Source: Diphasiastrum complanatum (lineage: Eukaryota > Streptophyta > Lycopodiopsida > Lycopodiales > Lycopodiaceae). From it: a stretch of 64,000 nt of DNA. This document shows, piece by piece, positions 22,421 to 33,480 of the stretch. Made by a program: the position numbers and the translations under genes. The stretch is taken from positions 20,318,410 through 20,382,409 of the forward strand of contig CM055110.1 in NCBI GenBank assembly GCA_029204225.1, read 5' to 3'. Below the pieces are notes generated by a model. The model did not search any database. It was not told where the DNA came from and saw nothing but the letters and a program-made list of their open reading frames with translations. Within the stretch, counting starts at the first letter, position 1. Each line of letters opens with the position of its first letter.

Positions 22421-22961
22421 ACTTTTTTGGACAAGAATTTGCAACTTCACCCAATACTCATTTTCAGTGCCCACAATTTCTTAGTGAGGCTCATGAATTC
22501 TGATACAGAGCTTTGATAGTCTGGCGAGTTCCTACCAGGTAATCTTGTACCAAACTAAGGTGAATTCTCTGATACAAAAATACAAACAATCAGAATTCGC
22601 AGATGTGATAATGAAATCGTGCATCTAATTTTGAGGCTCAACAAATTGCCTATGAATTTTGTCAGTGAGAATATGAAGAGAAAATAATGCTTTTTCTATT
22701 TGTAGGAAGTCTGACACTGTACAAGGTGATAAATGAATCATGTATAGTGAAATGGGTCTAGGCGAATTCTATCTGATATGATTGTGAATCATAACTTCAG
22801 AAAAAGAATGAATCTTGTGGTTGTATAGAAAAAGACTGATTGTATTCCTGATCTGATGATATCTTGATGTTTTAAACAAAGAAACATACCAAAAAACTGT
22901 CAAAATGGCAAGCATGCAGTAATCAGAAATAAATAAACAAAATTTAGAAAATAAAACAAAC
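22421..22961. other. AT-rich, possible LTR remnant of the gypsy element
   Basis: No gene. The motif ATTCTGATACAGAGC near 22497 resembles tRNA 3'-end wording but is not placed like a PBS. Confidence 0.3.
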
Positions 22962-23335
22962 TTAGCACATATCAAGGTAAAAATTGTTGTACTTTCTGAG
23001 TCTACTTCCATTGGCCACAGTGTCTAAAGTATCGCCTTGTAAGATTTGGAGTTGTACATATCTAGAGGCAAATATCTTCTGAATTACATAAGTCCTTGTC
23101 CAATAAATTTTAGTTGGCCTTTAAAAGTTTTGGCTTAGTATAGGAGGACCTTATCTCCAACTTGGAACTTTTTGATTTTAAAGATTGATTATGCCATGTC
23201 TTTTATCGATGTTTGTGGACTTGTTGGGCATGGATGCTGATCCGTCGTGTTTCACAAAGTTGTCCTAGATGGAATAATCTATTAGCTAGAATCTGTTGAT
23301 TATCTAGCTCTAGATTATATGCTACTTGTAGGGAT
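22962..23335 (-). pseudogene. Second Ty3/gypsy integrase C-terminus
   Basis: On minus the frames give LELDNQQILANRLFHLGQL, then FQVGDKVLLY, then TFKGQLKFIGQG. After a frame change comes YVQLQILQGDTLDTVANGS, RLRKYNN and a stop at 22962-22964. This is the integrase tail wording of Tat/Athila-like gypsy elements (GDLVL..., then QL..L.G......VNG.RLK.Y). Frameshifts and at least two stops are present. It belongs to a different element from 16812-22282. Confidence 0.7.
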
Positions 23336-24822
23336 GGATGTAGACAGAGTCTCTGTCTATAGAATCTGTCTACTAGTTTCTTTGCTTCTTTACTTCTTGT
23401 TTACACCTCTAATAGCTTTGTGTTCTGCCTATCATCAGATACTGTGGGCTTGTCTTTATGTTCATCGTTCTTGTGTTAAGGCCCAAATCAAGCAGAAAAG
23501 TCTGATAATCGTTGTAGTGTTTGTCCTACCTGTCAGAGGACATCTAGGGAGGGTCTCTCTTTAATCATATCACATGCATTCAAAGCATACATGTAACCAA
23601 TGCGTTCAATCATAAAATCAACATGCAGTCTGATTGAACAAGAATGAAAATCATACTTTCTACTGCTATAAATCAAATTAAATCTGATCATTACAACTAA
23701 AACTAAGACATACATTCTACCTAATGCAAGAATTAAGAAACAATATTACACAGCGTTTTGAAAGTCTACATCAGAGATCTTATTTAGATTGGTGAAGTAT
23801 CATTGCACTGCACTTTTGTCCATCCAAAACAATGATTACAATTTTATTAACTAAGGCATTGAGTCAAGAGAGATTGATAGCATTAAGAAAGTCAAAACAT
23901 GGGGGCAAAACATGCTTATTCTAAATGCTGACCCCGAAGATTGTTCAATCATAATCAAGGCTGTATTTTTCTTTCTAAGAATGGTGGATTCCACATAGGG
24001 CTTCAATATCACTACATCAAAGATCTTGTTCAGACTAGTGAAGTATCATTGCATTGCACTTCTTCCCAACCAAAACAATGACTACAAATTTATTAACCAA
24101 GGCATTGAACAAAGAGAGACTGGTAGCATTAAGAAAGTAACCAAAAGTTTGACCCATTACAATGTCATAACATGCACATGCACCAGTCCAAGATGCACAC
24201 ATAGCAAACTTTAAGCATAAATAAATTGATTGGAAAGCAATTACAGTAGCCAAGACAGGACAACTTCAAGGTAATCCTATGATTTGATAGTCACAAATAT
24301 TAGATGTTACCAACAAAGATACCATTCAAATGTACAACTCCTACGGAGATCCATTGTTTCTAGAAGTAAACCCAAGCACACATGTAGAAAAGATCCTGAT
24401 AGCAAACACTCTAGTAAGAAGGATGAAACTTTACTCATTGCTATTAATAATTAAGAGTTTGTAGAAAAAACTAGCCTATTGTATTGTCTCTTGAACAGCA
24501 GCAACATTGTTTGCAGTCATTAAATTTGTAATATCTTCTTGTCATTGATATGGATCAAACTTTGACATATAAATGGGGATGGCAAATATCAATCTGTTTG
24601 ATATTTGTGAATTCAACGGATCCAACAATCGCATAGACTCCACCCTTGCCAAGATCTCCCACTTATTGCTCCTCCTACTCTTCTTGTTAAAAAAATAAGT
24701 AGCTCACTTAGACTAAATTGAGTTTTCAAACCCTCTTTAAAAAAAAAAACATCATTGATTTCACAATGTTTACTGTCATGGAATGTTGCATTCTAAAGCA
24801 AGCATTTCATAAACTTAAACAT
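23336..24822. other. No gene; contains a 135-bp direct repeat
   Basis: The block at 23766-23903 (ACATCAGAGATCTTATTTAG) recurs at 24012-24148 with roughly 85-90 percent identity by eye. Shared words are GTGAAGTATCATTGCA, CAAAACAATGA and AGCATTAAGAAAGT. Nothing else was assigned. Confidence 0.6.
23766..24148. repeat. Direct repeat pair, offset 246 bp
   Basis: Two copies of about 137 bp at 23766 and 24012, both running from the ACATCA(G/A)AGATCTT start to GCATTAAGAAAGT. Confidence 0.85.
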
Positions 24823-25060
24823 AGTAGAAGATCCAACCAATTATCTCACAACGTTATAACAATTAGTCAAAACATTCCCAAAAAAGGATCAAAACCCGAG
24901 TATAAGCCTAGCTAAAGTAGAAGATCCACCATCTATCCAATTATTTCACAGTCTTTTAGATTCGAACAAACCTAGAAAAATGTTTACAAAGGTTTAGAAG
25001 TTGGTCATAGCCTAATTGTAGTAGAAGATCCTACAAATTATCTCAAAACCTCATAAGAAG
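24823..25060. repeat. Three diverged tandem units of about 100 bp
   Basis: Units start AGTAGAAGATCC at 24823, 24916 and 25020. Each is followed by a variant of AATTATYTCA and an A-rich tail. They lie directly downstream of the copia gag-protease remnant on minus. Confidence 0.6.
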
Positions 25061-25139
25061 TTGACAGCTATTGCTAATTGTAGTAAATCCATGAATATCC
25101 AAATGTACAAGTTGAAAAAGCTTTGTAGATTTAGAAATA

Positions 25140-26601
25140 GATCAAGTATAGGGTTGTCTATGTGACTTAGACAAAGCACAAGACTCACAAACATGTTTGA
25201 TGCCACTTAAGGAACTTGGAAGACCTATCACAATCTTCTTCCTAGCCATTACCTCCAATGACTTGAAGTTAAGGTGTCCCATCCTTTTATGCCAAACCTC
25301 TTGAATAGGTATTTACTCCCTTGCAACACATCCAACTTGGTTAGCAAGAACACAAACATCTAGTTTGAACAACTTCTCTTGCCTTTTACCTTTTCCAATC
25401 AAGACATCTTTCCTTTTGATCAAACAAGCATCTCCATCAAACTCCACCTTGAGGCCTTTACTTAGCATTTGACTCACATTAAGCAAATTCTTGGTAGTAG
25501 ATGGAATAAACAAGACATCCTCCAAATGAACATTCCTATTTGTAGAGAGAAAAATAGGAATTGTGCCAATCCCTTTGATTGCACACTCACCATCATTGGC
25601 CGTGTAGATCACCCTCTTGTCATCTCCATATGCCAACAAAGAAGTGAAGTACTCTTTGTGAAAGGTCATGTGTGAACTTGCTCCACTATCAATCCAACAA
25701 GGATCTAGATCTCCATCATTAGCAAGCATACATGAAGACATCACAAAAGCATCATCATTTGCATCTTGAACATCCAAACCATCATCATCAAGAGTAAGAT
25801 TACCTTGCTTGTCTCCTTGGTCTCTCTTTTTCTCGTAGCACTCACTTGAAAAGTGTCCTTTGATGCCACAATAGAAGCACTTGAGCTTTGATCTATCCTT
25901 CTTTTTGCCACTTGAAGAAGAATCCACTTGATGTTGCCCTTTAGACCACTTACTTTTGGTTTTACCCTTGAATTTGCCCTTTGTGAACATAACATCCTCT
26001 TGAAGTGTCGATGTAGATCCACCTCTTGCTTGAAGCCTATATTCTTCATTGATCAAGATCTCTTGAAGATCCATCAAACTTGGCAAAGTCTTTTGAATAG
26101 CAATACTTTGAACAATGTTAGCATGAGCATCCAACAAGCCATTAAGAATTACTTGAATAAGCTCTCCTTCCTTAATGCTTTCATCAATGCAAGCCAACTC
26201 ACATTCAATGCTTTCATCCTCAAAATAAAAGTACTTGGACTTTCTTCATTCTTTTGCAAACAAAATTTTTTTTTCCTTCTTAGAGTCAACACTCTAGAAG
26301 TAGACTTGGATTCATAAAGCTTTTTCGATGAATCCCAAGCTTCTAAAGATGATGTGCACTTACCAACTTCCTTGAGAAACTCATTGGTAACATTCATCTT
26401 TATCATATGTAGAGCCTTCTTGGCCCTCTTGTCATACCTCACTTGATCTTGTTGTGTTGCTGGTCTCTCTTCCAAACCTAAAACAATATCCAAAACATTG
26501 TTCATCTCAAGAAGTGACTCCATCCTCACTTTCCACAATGAATAGTTACTTGAGATAAGCCTATCATTGGCTTCCAGCATAATTCCACTTGAGGTTGCCA
26601 T
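25140..26601 (-). pseudogene. Ty1/copia gag, protease and pre-integrase (element J)
   Basis: Gag starts at 26601 (MATSSGIMLEANDRLISSNY) and has KKALHMIKMNVTNEF and SLEAWDSSKKLYESK. A one-base shift near 26190 and an A-run at about 26265 disturb the frame. 26197-25313 continues with LIQVILNGLLDAH, the CCHC knuckle CFYCGIKGHFSSEC and the protease site CWIDSGASSHMT. A TAA at 25313-25315 follows. Past it the pre-integrase zinc region reads on (WHKRMGHLNFKSL and CESCALSKSH). The integrase core and RT are absent. It is related to elements A and D but distinct. Confidence 0.88.
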
Positions 26602-27227
26602 GTAGCAATGACTTGATCTTCTCTTTCAACCTATTTCAATGCACAAAGCACTCCTTTGAACAACGACAAATGCTTTCAAAAGAAATCACCAAGATTTGAA
26701 ACTATCTCACAAATTCTCTTCTAGCACTTATACTAAGCAAATCAACAAATAGAATCATGGAATCTTCATCAACCTATGATCTATCCTCAATCTAATGACT
26801 TTTGCCACTTCCTAAGATTGAAACACACTCAAATGAGGTCCAGCAACTTCACTATCTAGAGATCCAATTAAAATTATGGTTTTGACAAAATCACAAAAAA
26901 TTGACTATTCCAAATCTACATGCAAATGTTAAAATTTTGATATGCAATCTATTAGCCAACACTAAGGCTGATCCAATGATCCAAAAATCAGCCAAATCCA
27001 ATATGTAAAATAAAAAATTGATCAAGTTTTTAAACCTAATTTCAGATCATTATGATCCAATCCACTTAAATGATCTTTGGTTAGAAAGAGAAATACACTA
27101 CCAATCTCACCAACAATGTAGAAAAATCAGTATTTACACACAAAATGAGATGCAAACACTAATAGAACTTGATCAAACTTGAATGAAATGATAAAGTATT
27201 GTTGCTATCTATACAGAACCAGCAAGC

Positions 27228-27600
27228 TACTATATTTCACACGTGTGGATCCGAAAATAACAAATATAGACCATTTTACACATAAAATTGCAAGCAATCA
27301 CCAATATAGTGCACCAATGGATAGTGGAAACCAAGAGAACTATGTATAGGAGATAAAAAAAAAAGGGAAGATTTCTCTCCACAAGTTACATCCATTTATA
27401 ACAGGTCCAAACCCTATTTGGCCACTTGGCTTTCCCTCCAAAATGCAAACCACCCTATTATTTTTGGGTCTAGATTTAATGTACCCAACTATTCAAATTT
27501 GAATCTACTCAAACTCGTATTCTAACTTTCCCACACTTTCAAAAAGTGTTTATTCAAATAAAATTTAGATTAAGGAAACATATGAGAACTAGACAATGAT
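27228..27600 (-). repeat. Possible 5' LTR piece of element J
   Basis: TATTTCACACGTGTGGAT at 27233 resembles the downstream LTR end of element A, and the distance to gag (about 630 bp) is similar to that in A and D. A TATA-like word (TTATAAATGG on minus) lies near 27398. No PBS and no second LTR were found, so this is tentative. Confidence 0.3.
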
Positions 27601-27890
27601 CATCACAACACACTCAGATTTAACTCTTACTTATTATTCTGATTCTAGTCAAGTCTTGAAAACCTTTTTTCTTGTCAATAAAGCATTACTATGACATCAT
27701 CGCTTAGGACACCTAAATCATTCATCTGTATCGAACATGTCCAAACAATCCCTAGCACTTGATCTCGACTATCCTTCTAGTAAAGTCGATCTCCCTATCA
27801 ACCATAGTTGCATTCTTGAAAAATAGACTAGGATTCCTTTTAGATGAAGTCATTACTTTTATTGACGAATTTGATGATGTTTTGGCATCA
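27601..27890 (+). pseudogene. Rearranged copia fragment of the element H family
   Basis: CACACTCAGATTTAACTC matches element H gag at about 38327. The next bases match H pre-integrase (TTATTCTGATTCTAGTCAAG; H at 39067), and then H integrase (TTTTATTGACGAATTTG; H at 39364). Three distant parts of the same element are joined in order with the sequence between them deleted. It cannot code for anything functional. Confidence 0.75.
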
Positions 27891-27924
27891 TTTATTGCAA
27901 CTTGAATTTCCCATGTGTGAATTT

Positions 27925-27925
<1 letters not shown>

Positions 27926-27971
<46 letters not shown>
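27926..27971. repeat. GA microsatellite
   Basis: Perfect (AG)n of about 46 bp followed by GTGTGTGTG. Confidence 0.97.
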
Positions 27972-27973
<2 letters not shown>

Positions 27974-28597
27974 TGTGTGATCATATCTGTCGTTCATTAA
28001 TTTTCATATTATGATTTGATGGATTCTATGCAAGTAGGTGTATAACTTCGACCGAATGTGTAGTCAAGTTATTTTAATATAAAATCTCTCCAAGATTTAG
28101 TTGAAGTTGATGTAAGGATCATCTGGGATCTTGGAATTTGTGTTTTTTAAATTCGGTTCTCATTTTGGTTCTGATGGTTCTAGTGGTTGAGCATCTGGTG
28201 GTATGCATTAGACATGAGTATAACTACATTGTCCAAGTCATTTTTTTTTTCAAGGTCAAGTTTGAAAGATCTTAACAAAATTTAATTTCGACTGAATTGA
28301 AAGACAAAACAAACAGATGTCTCTGCTCAGATATATTTTATTCAAAGAGCTTTTGAAAGCACCTATGAAATTGAAACTGCAATAGGATCTAGAGACTGTA
28401 AGCCTAGAAGCCATAGGGTCACTTCATAGGCTTTTGGCTTTAATTATACTTTGAAGGAAAAAAAAAGAAAAAAAAAGAGACCATTTCTAAGTGAGAGTGA
28501 AACTCTTGCGAATTTTTCCTACGTCCAAAGCCTTCCAAACTTCCTGAACTACTTTCTAATATACTTTTGCACGTCTTACATTTCATTTTTGATTATC
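27972..28597. other. No gene; 5' region of the 28598 ORF
   Basis: AT-rich with an A/G tract at 28458-28482. If 28598-31566 is the inside of an LTR element, its leader should lie here, but no PBS or LTR was found. Confidence 0.35.
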
Positions 28598-29347
28598 ATG
28601 TCTTCTACAGATATTTCCCAATCTCCACGTTATACTATCCATCGTGATGTCACATCTGCAGCGGACATCATGATACTTCCTAGCACAAGCATGGTCACTC
28701 AGTGGATGACCCTTGCGGAGCCTCTGCTTACCGCAATGGGTATTCATGAGAGAGCCTTTTCTGGGAGAATTAACATGGATTTCATCACTTTTGCCTTCAA
28801 TACATGGAAGGAAGAGACATCCAAATTTTATATCACCTTTCAAGGAGCAACACACAAGGTGCGCGTCACTGAGGCTGCCCTTGCTACCATAGGAATAGCA
28901 TCTAGAACACAGGCCTCACCAAATCATAAACAAGCCAAACAGGCCATAAAGCCTTACATCAACCTCACCAATTATTTGCACTGGACCAACGACGGATACC
29001 TCCTTGATGTCATCACTAAGCCTTCCAAACATGTTGTTGCCCAGCTACTGAACAACTTCCTGATGGTTGGCAACCTCAAGAAAGACCGCATCCCTTCTGA
29101 AATCCTTCATCAGATAGTCGAGTCCTATACCAAGCTAGCCAAAGCCCCTCTTGAACCATATAATTGGTTCAAGACTATTTTTGGTGAGCTCAAACGAGCT
29201 ATTAAGAGCAATACTAAGTGGCAATTTGCTACTAGTTCTTTGTTGTCTCTTCTAGCTGCCTCTCACCTGGAAAACAAAATCCATGTCTTCCACTTGAATT
29301 CTGTGCTTTCGATCTACGAAGAAGCACCGGCCAAGTCGTCCCACTAG
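28598..29347 (+). CDS. Unrecognised 249-aa ORF, first part of a retroelement-like protein
   Basis: ATG at 28598 (MSSTDISQSPRYTIHRDV); the frame is open further upstream to 28451 without an obvious better start. Visible blocks are SMVTQWMTLAEPLLTAMGIHE, WKEETSKFYITFQGATHKV, NDGYLLDVITKPSKHVVAQ and EPYNWFKTIFGELKR. No transmembrane segment or known catalytic motif is present. The frame stops at 29345 but resumes in the same frame at 29627, so the two may have been one protein of about 680 aa. The layout (PPT and LTR downstream, no RT) suggests the gag-like protein of a non-autonomous LTR element. That function is inference. Confidence 0.5.
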   Translation: MSSTDISQSPRYTIHRDVTSAADIMILPSTSMVTQWMTLAEPLLTAMGIHERAFSGRINMDFITFAFNTWKEETSKFYITFQGATHKVRVTEAALATIGIASRTQASPNHKQAKQAIKPYINLTNYLHWTNDGYLLDVITKPSKHVVAQLLNNFLMVGNLKKDRIPSEILHQIVESYTKLAKAPLEPYNWFKTIFGELKRAIKSNTKWQFATSSLLSLLAASHLENKIHVFHLNSVLSIYEEAPAKSSH

Positions 29348-29626
29348 GCCTCAAGTTCACATAGTCGACGTCGTCCACGCAGCGAGATCGTCATTCCGGA
29401 CTCGCCTTCCACGTCATGACGTCGTATTAGGCATACAACGTCAATTGTGCTTCCACCCCCTGCTGCTACTCGCACTGATATTCCTATTCCCCTCCGCCTC
29501 TGATGCTTCCCTCGCCTCTGCTTCCACACAAGGACAGTCTTTGACCATTAAGGCTACCATTCCCATCACAGCTGCCCAAGCCCATCTCTGCACACCGAAG
29601 CTATTTCACCAAACACACAGTACTTT
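29348..29626 (+). other. In-frame gap with stops between two ORFs
   Basis: In the frame of the flanking ORFs it reads a basic patch (SRRRRPRSEIVIPDSPSTS) and a Pro-rich stretch (VLPPPAATRTDIPIPL) with about four stops. Either decay of one ORF or a removed intron could explain it. No strong GT...AG pair was settled on. Confidence 0.45.
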
Positions 29627-30649
29627 ATGGATATGTTCGATGATTCCAACCCCCTTGGGGCCGCTGAAATTTTTGAAATGCCCCAGAGCCCTGCATTCTT
29701 TGAGCTCCAATCCCTTGGAAGAGGATTTGAACAAATCCATGACACTATTGTCGGTGTTGAAGACTCAAGCCAACAACTTCAAGATGAAGATGCCCCAGCC
29801 ACACTTTGGGTCGACCAAGCTGTGAAATCACAGAAGCAGTTTGATGCCACCGCGCCTAAGGGTTTTGAGGACGAAAATATTTTTGAAGAAGAAGTAGTAC
29901 TGGCACCTATTTCATGCCAACCAAGGATAGTACCATCAGGTCCTCCTGCTGTTGCCGCCTCCATGACAGTAGATTTTGGTGATGCTCTCAGTTTGGTCTC
30001 AAGCCTTGCGCAAGTGATCCAATCTATGCTTGACAAGAAAAAAGAAATGGAGCAGAGAATTTCAGATATGGGATCAGAAAACACTCTTATCAGCCAGAAG
30101 ATTGTCCATCTAGATCGAGAATTGAAGATCGCCAAGCAGCACGAAGACAAATCTGAAGCTAAAAAGAGGATGGCACAACAACAGGCTGATCACCTTGAAG
30201 GATACGCCAGCTCCCTACAAAACGCCCTAACAACCGCACAGGATCAGGTGGAGAAGGTCATGCAGGATGCAAAGCAACAAGTGCAACTGCTAAAAGGTCA
30301 ATTGCAGATGGCGGAGCAGGATCGCACACGTCTCCAAGGTGAATTGGATGCGACCACCCTTGAGCGTGATGCGTATTTTCAGACGCAAATACCAAATCAT
30401 CTGGTAACACCGATGGAGATCACGTATTTGTTCAAGAAAGTGGAAACATACAAAGTGGCCCTTCAGGGATTTCAAGGCCACTTTGACAGGTTCAAAGGAG
30501 CAGCTTCAACTGAGTTGGCAAAGGCTAAAGAAACCATCAGTGCCTATGAAAAAGAATTGCTCAGGTATTGGAAGCCGGACCACAAATCCTCGTCCTGGTC
30601 ATCCCGCAATTCTCCCCTACGCGCCAAGAAGATGTACCAATGGGTATAG
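29627..30649 (+). CDS. Unrecognised 340-aa coiled-coil ORF
   Basis: It starts MDMFDDSNPLGAAEIFEM, with an acidic N-terminal third. From about residue 130 to 240 comes a long charged heptad-like region (KKKEMEQRISDMGSENTLIS, KSEAKKRMAQQQADHLEG, LLKGQLQMAEQDRTRLQG), then ITYLFKKVETYKVALQGFQ. This predicts an elongated coiled coil, as in some structural retroelement proteins. It is in the same frame as 28598-29347. A decayed relative with the same coiled-coil character lies at 53263-54050. The product is not recognised. Confidence 0.5.
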   Translation: MDMFDDSNPLGAAEIFEMPQSPAFFELQSLGRGFEQIHDTIVGVEDSSQQLQDEDAPATLWVDQAVKSQKQFDATAPKGFEDENIFEEEVVLAPISCQPRIVPSGPPAVAASMTVDFGDALSLVSSLAQVIQSMLDKKKEMEQRISDMGSENTLISQKIVHLDRELKIAKQHEDKSEAKKRMAQQQADHLEGYASSLQNALTTAQDQVEKVMQDAKQQVQLLKGQLQMAEQDRTRLQGELDATTLERDAYFQTQIPNHLVTPMEITYLFKKVETYKVALQGFQGHFDRFKGAASTELAKAKETISAYEKELLRYWKPDHKSSSWSSRNSPLRAKKMYQWV

Positions 30650-31566
30650 GGCTGGATTCGAGCATGGACCAGGGGGTCTCCAGATATAGAAGAACAACCG
30701 CAGTTGTACAAGCAATGTCAGTGAGTCCATCTTCATCAAGGACCACACCGTTGTTCAGAAGGCCCATCAGCGTCGAGGACTAAATATAGAGTTTTTTAGC
30801 ACAACATTCGCATGAGTCCTTAAGTTCAAGACCTCAGAGATAGAGGCCGGCAAAGAGTTGGACAAAATACCTGCATTGGGAGAGCAACTGGCATTTTTTT
30901 TTGAGTTACCGTTTTTGAGAAAACTCCAGAATTGATCAAAAGTTATGTGGCCAGCCCTCGCCAATTGCTGGTCGATCCTTATTATGTGCCAATGCTATAG
31001 AAGGAATACATGGAAAGATTTGGGATTGGCTATGGACAAGATCACAATCCATATGCCCAATTGGCCAATCATTCATCAGCCCTACAGTTGGACAATATTA
31101 GTGGATTTCTGTCGGGCTTTACAAGTGTACCAACGAGAGTATGTCCACTCTCCAGATCTGACGGTTTGACAATCAGCACTATTTGCAAAAGATCTAACTC
31201 TGTTGGCATCAGTGGCAACCAGATGGGACGGTTGCCTTCCTCCTCTGGCATTCAATCCAAATAAGCCAAAGGCCTCAGAGAATATCAAAGATCAGTTGTC
31301 GGTTGCTCGTTTATGTTTTTGTGCAACAATGATGAGAGGCTCCTGGGAATCTCGCTTCACATCTTGAACGACCTCAAAGTGGATTGCAGGAGCCCATCGT
31401 TGTTAATTCTTTTGTCCCATAATTTGGATTTTAGTACTTTCCGCCTCGACTTTATGGAGAAGGTGCAGTACCATTTAATAAAGATTCGACATGAAGCTAA
31501 TAAAAGTCCTCAATAACTGCATCTCGCAGGTGTCGTGGGACCGCCACCAGTTTTGGTGGGGGATAC
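30650..31566 (+). pseudogene. Decayed coding tail and 3' end of the LTR element
   Basis: Short frames with some continuity (30945-31169 and 31010-31264) but many stops. The stretch ends in the purine tract TTTTGGTGGGGGATAC at 31551-31566. No RT, RNase H or integrase motif was found, so the element seems non-autonomous. Confidence 0.4.
31551..31566 (+). other. Polypurine tract next to LTR
   Basis: GGTGGGGGATAC lies directly before TGTTGGAGGG. The LTR at 41366 begins with the similar TGTTGGGGGG. Confidence 0.65.
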
Positions 31567-32330
31567 TGTTGGAGGGTTTGCGGATCCCAAGGCAATCCTA
31601 ACTCTAGTTAATAAGTGAGAGGGATTTGGCACCCTGCGTGTGTAAGTCCAACCCGATGATCACATAGAGATGTGATTAATTAGAATGTCAATAAAAGGAC
31701 TTTAGGCCTTTTTGCGGGACTTTTAATGTTGTAGGGCCTAAATGTCAAGTTAGTGAATAAAGTTGGGTTTCCCTCCAATTTGGATGGTTCTCACTCTTTT
31801 TTAAATTTGAATAATTAGGGAGGCATAAATGGACCAATAGGATTCAGAGGCCAGGGTCGTCCTCTCTACTATAAAAAGGGACCAACTCGAGTTCCTACAC
31901 ATGTTCATTTCCTCATTCCAATAAAGCAAATTGGTTCTCTTCAGAAATGGATTGATGAATGTCCTTGCTCTCTATCACTTTTCCTCCATCTCTCATGCTT
32001 CCTTTGGTTTTTGCTAATTGTTGGATCTGATTGTTATTGGGATTGTATGTTATTATACTTTTTATGAGAGAGAAAGGGAGAGAGACAAAAAGTAAGCTAT
32101 CTTTGTTGTGGATGCATAGTGTTAAAGGATCGTAGTGTTAATGGATGTAGTGTTAATGTTTAGGGTTAATGGATGTTAGAGTTAGATATGGATCTTCCAT
32201 TCATGCTGAAATCTGAACTATATTATCGCTCTCATGGGAATGAACCTACGCGTGACAACTAACTTCGTCTCTGGATGCTAGATTGACTAGATCTTGGTTT
32301 GAGGTTAGGCAAGGAAAGAAACCCACTACA
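31567..32330 (+). repeat. LTR with a PPT on its left and a PBS on its right
   Basis: 764 bp starting TGTTGGAGGG and ending CCCACTACA. It has a TATA box ACTATAAAAAGGG at about 31868 and later an AATAAAG near 31920. It shares CCTGCGTGTGTAAG (31632-31645) and the general layout with the LTR at 41366. Because it is followed by a primer site as well as preceded by a purine tract, it sits like the middle LTR of a tandem element. Confidence 0.7.
31869..31877 (+). promoter_or_regulatory. TATA box in LTR
   Basis: CTATAAAAA, about 300 bp into the LTR. The related LTR at 41366 has TTTTATAAGC at the comparable place (about 41719). Confidence 0.55.
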
Positions 32331-32334
32331 ATTT

Positions 32335-32352
32335 TGGCAGCGTTGCCGGGGA
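32335..32352 (+). other. Primer-binding site, Athila/Tat (Asp tRNA) type
   Basis: TGGCAGCGTTGCCGGGGA differs by one base from TGGCGCCGTTGCCGGGGA, the primer site of many plant Athila/Tat gypsy elements. It lies four bases after the LTR end, as usual for that group. Confidence 0.8.
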
Positions 32353-32384
32353 GCTACGCCAATTCTTCAGTTTGCAGCATGTTT

Positions 32385-33480
32385 GTTGGATGGTCAGCAA
32401 CGAATAGGCAATTCAATGCTCCTACAAGCAATGAAATTGTAGTACTGATGCATTTAGATGAGACCTCGAGTGATGGACATTGTGACATCATACTACACTC
32501 CATCAGTACATCGTATTTTATTTTGTTTTTTCCATATCGTATGGATGGTTGGTATCATGGGATCCCACATGTTCATGTGAGAGATGATGTATATAATGAT
32601 GTTGATGATGTTCATCTGATGGAAATTCTAATGGCCCAGAAGAACGTTTGGAGGGTGGCCACAAGACTGTCATGATTCGAGAGTTTTATAGCTACCATTT
32701 GCAGGTTAGAGCAAACCATGTTTCACCCATATATTTGGGTGGAAGGTTGACGCAAGAGTAAATGTGTGACGTGGTAGCGAAAATGGTGCAAAACATTATG
32801 AATTGGATCTACAATAATCAACATAGTTTTTGTAGGGAGATACAGAGTGAGATTGTTGATGTCTTAGGAGCTGATTTTGCCAACGATCATTAGCACAACG
32901 CATTGTTATACCATCCTCTTATATAGGTTCACAATGTCATATGCATCAATATTACCAAGATCCTATGGCAATCATGAGAGAGTTAGGTTCTCCCAATCTA
33001 TTTATCATGATGACCGCAAACCCAAATTGGCCGGAAATAAGGAGAGAGTTATAATATGGACAAACAACAATTGATAGGCTTGATTTGGTATCGAGGGTTT
33101 TAACATGAGGCAACAACATTTGATGGATTTATTGAAGAAGGATCAGATATTTGGGTGCACTATAGGGAGTCTTCATGTTATAGAGTTTCAGAAGAGAGGA
33201 TTGCCGTGACACTCACATTTTGATTATATTGGAGGACAAGAGCAAACTCATCACCATTGAAAATTATCGTGTGTGTGGAGATTTCAAAGAGGGATGAAGA
33301 TCTGATACTACATGAGATAGTGAAGGGTTGTATGATGCATGGTCCATGCAGAGCATCCTTTTCAAATACCCCATGCATGAAAGATGGAAACTCTTCAAAG
33401 AACTACCCAAGAGGCTTCATTGATGATAGAGCAGATTCGGAAGAGGTTGTAGGAAGAGGGGCAGAAACCACTTTGACAAT
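32385..33480 (+). pseudogene. Helitron Rep (HUH endonuclease) region
   Basis: Successive frames match the Helitron N-terminal and Rep domains: RQFNAPTSNEIV and CDIILHS; then REFYSYHLQVR, GGRLTQE and WIYNNQHSF; then GSQCHMHQYYQDPMAIMREL, NPNWPEIRREL and EFQKRGLP. At the HUH site a TGA (33207-33209) stands just before His-Ser-His (33210-33218). A cysteine-rich block follows (CMMHGPCRA and CMKDGNSSKNYPRGF). The enzyme would nick and join DNA ends for rolling-circle transposition. Frameshifts and stops make this copy inactive. Confidence 0.85.
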
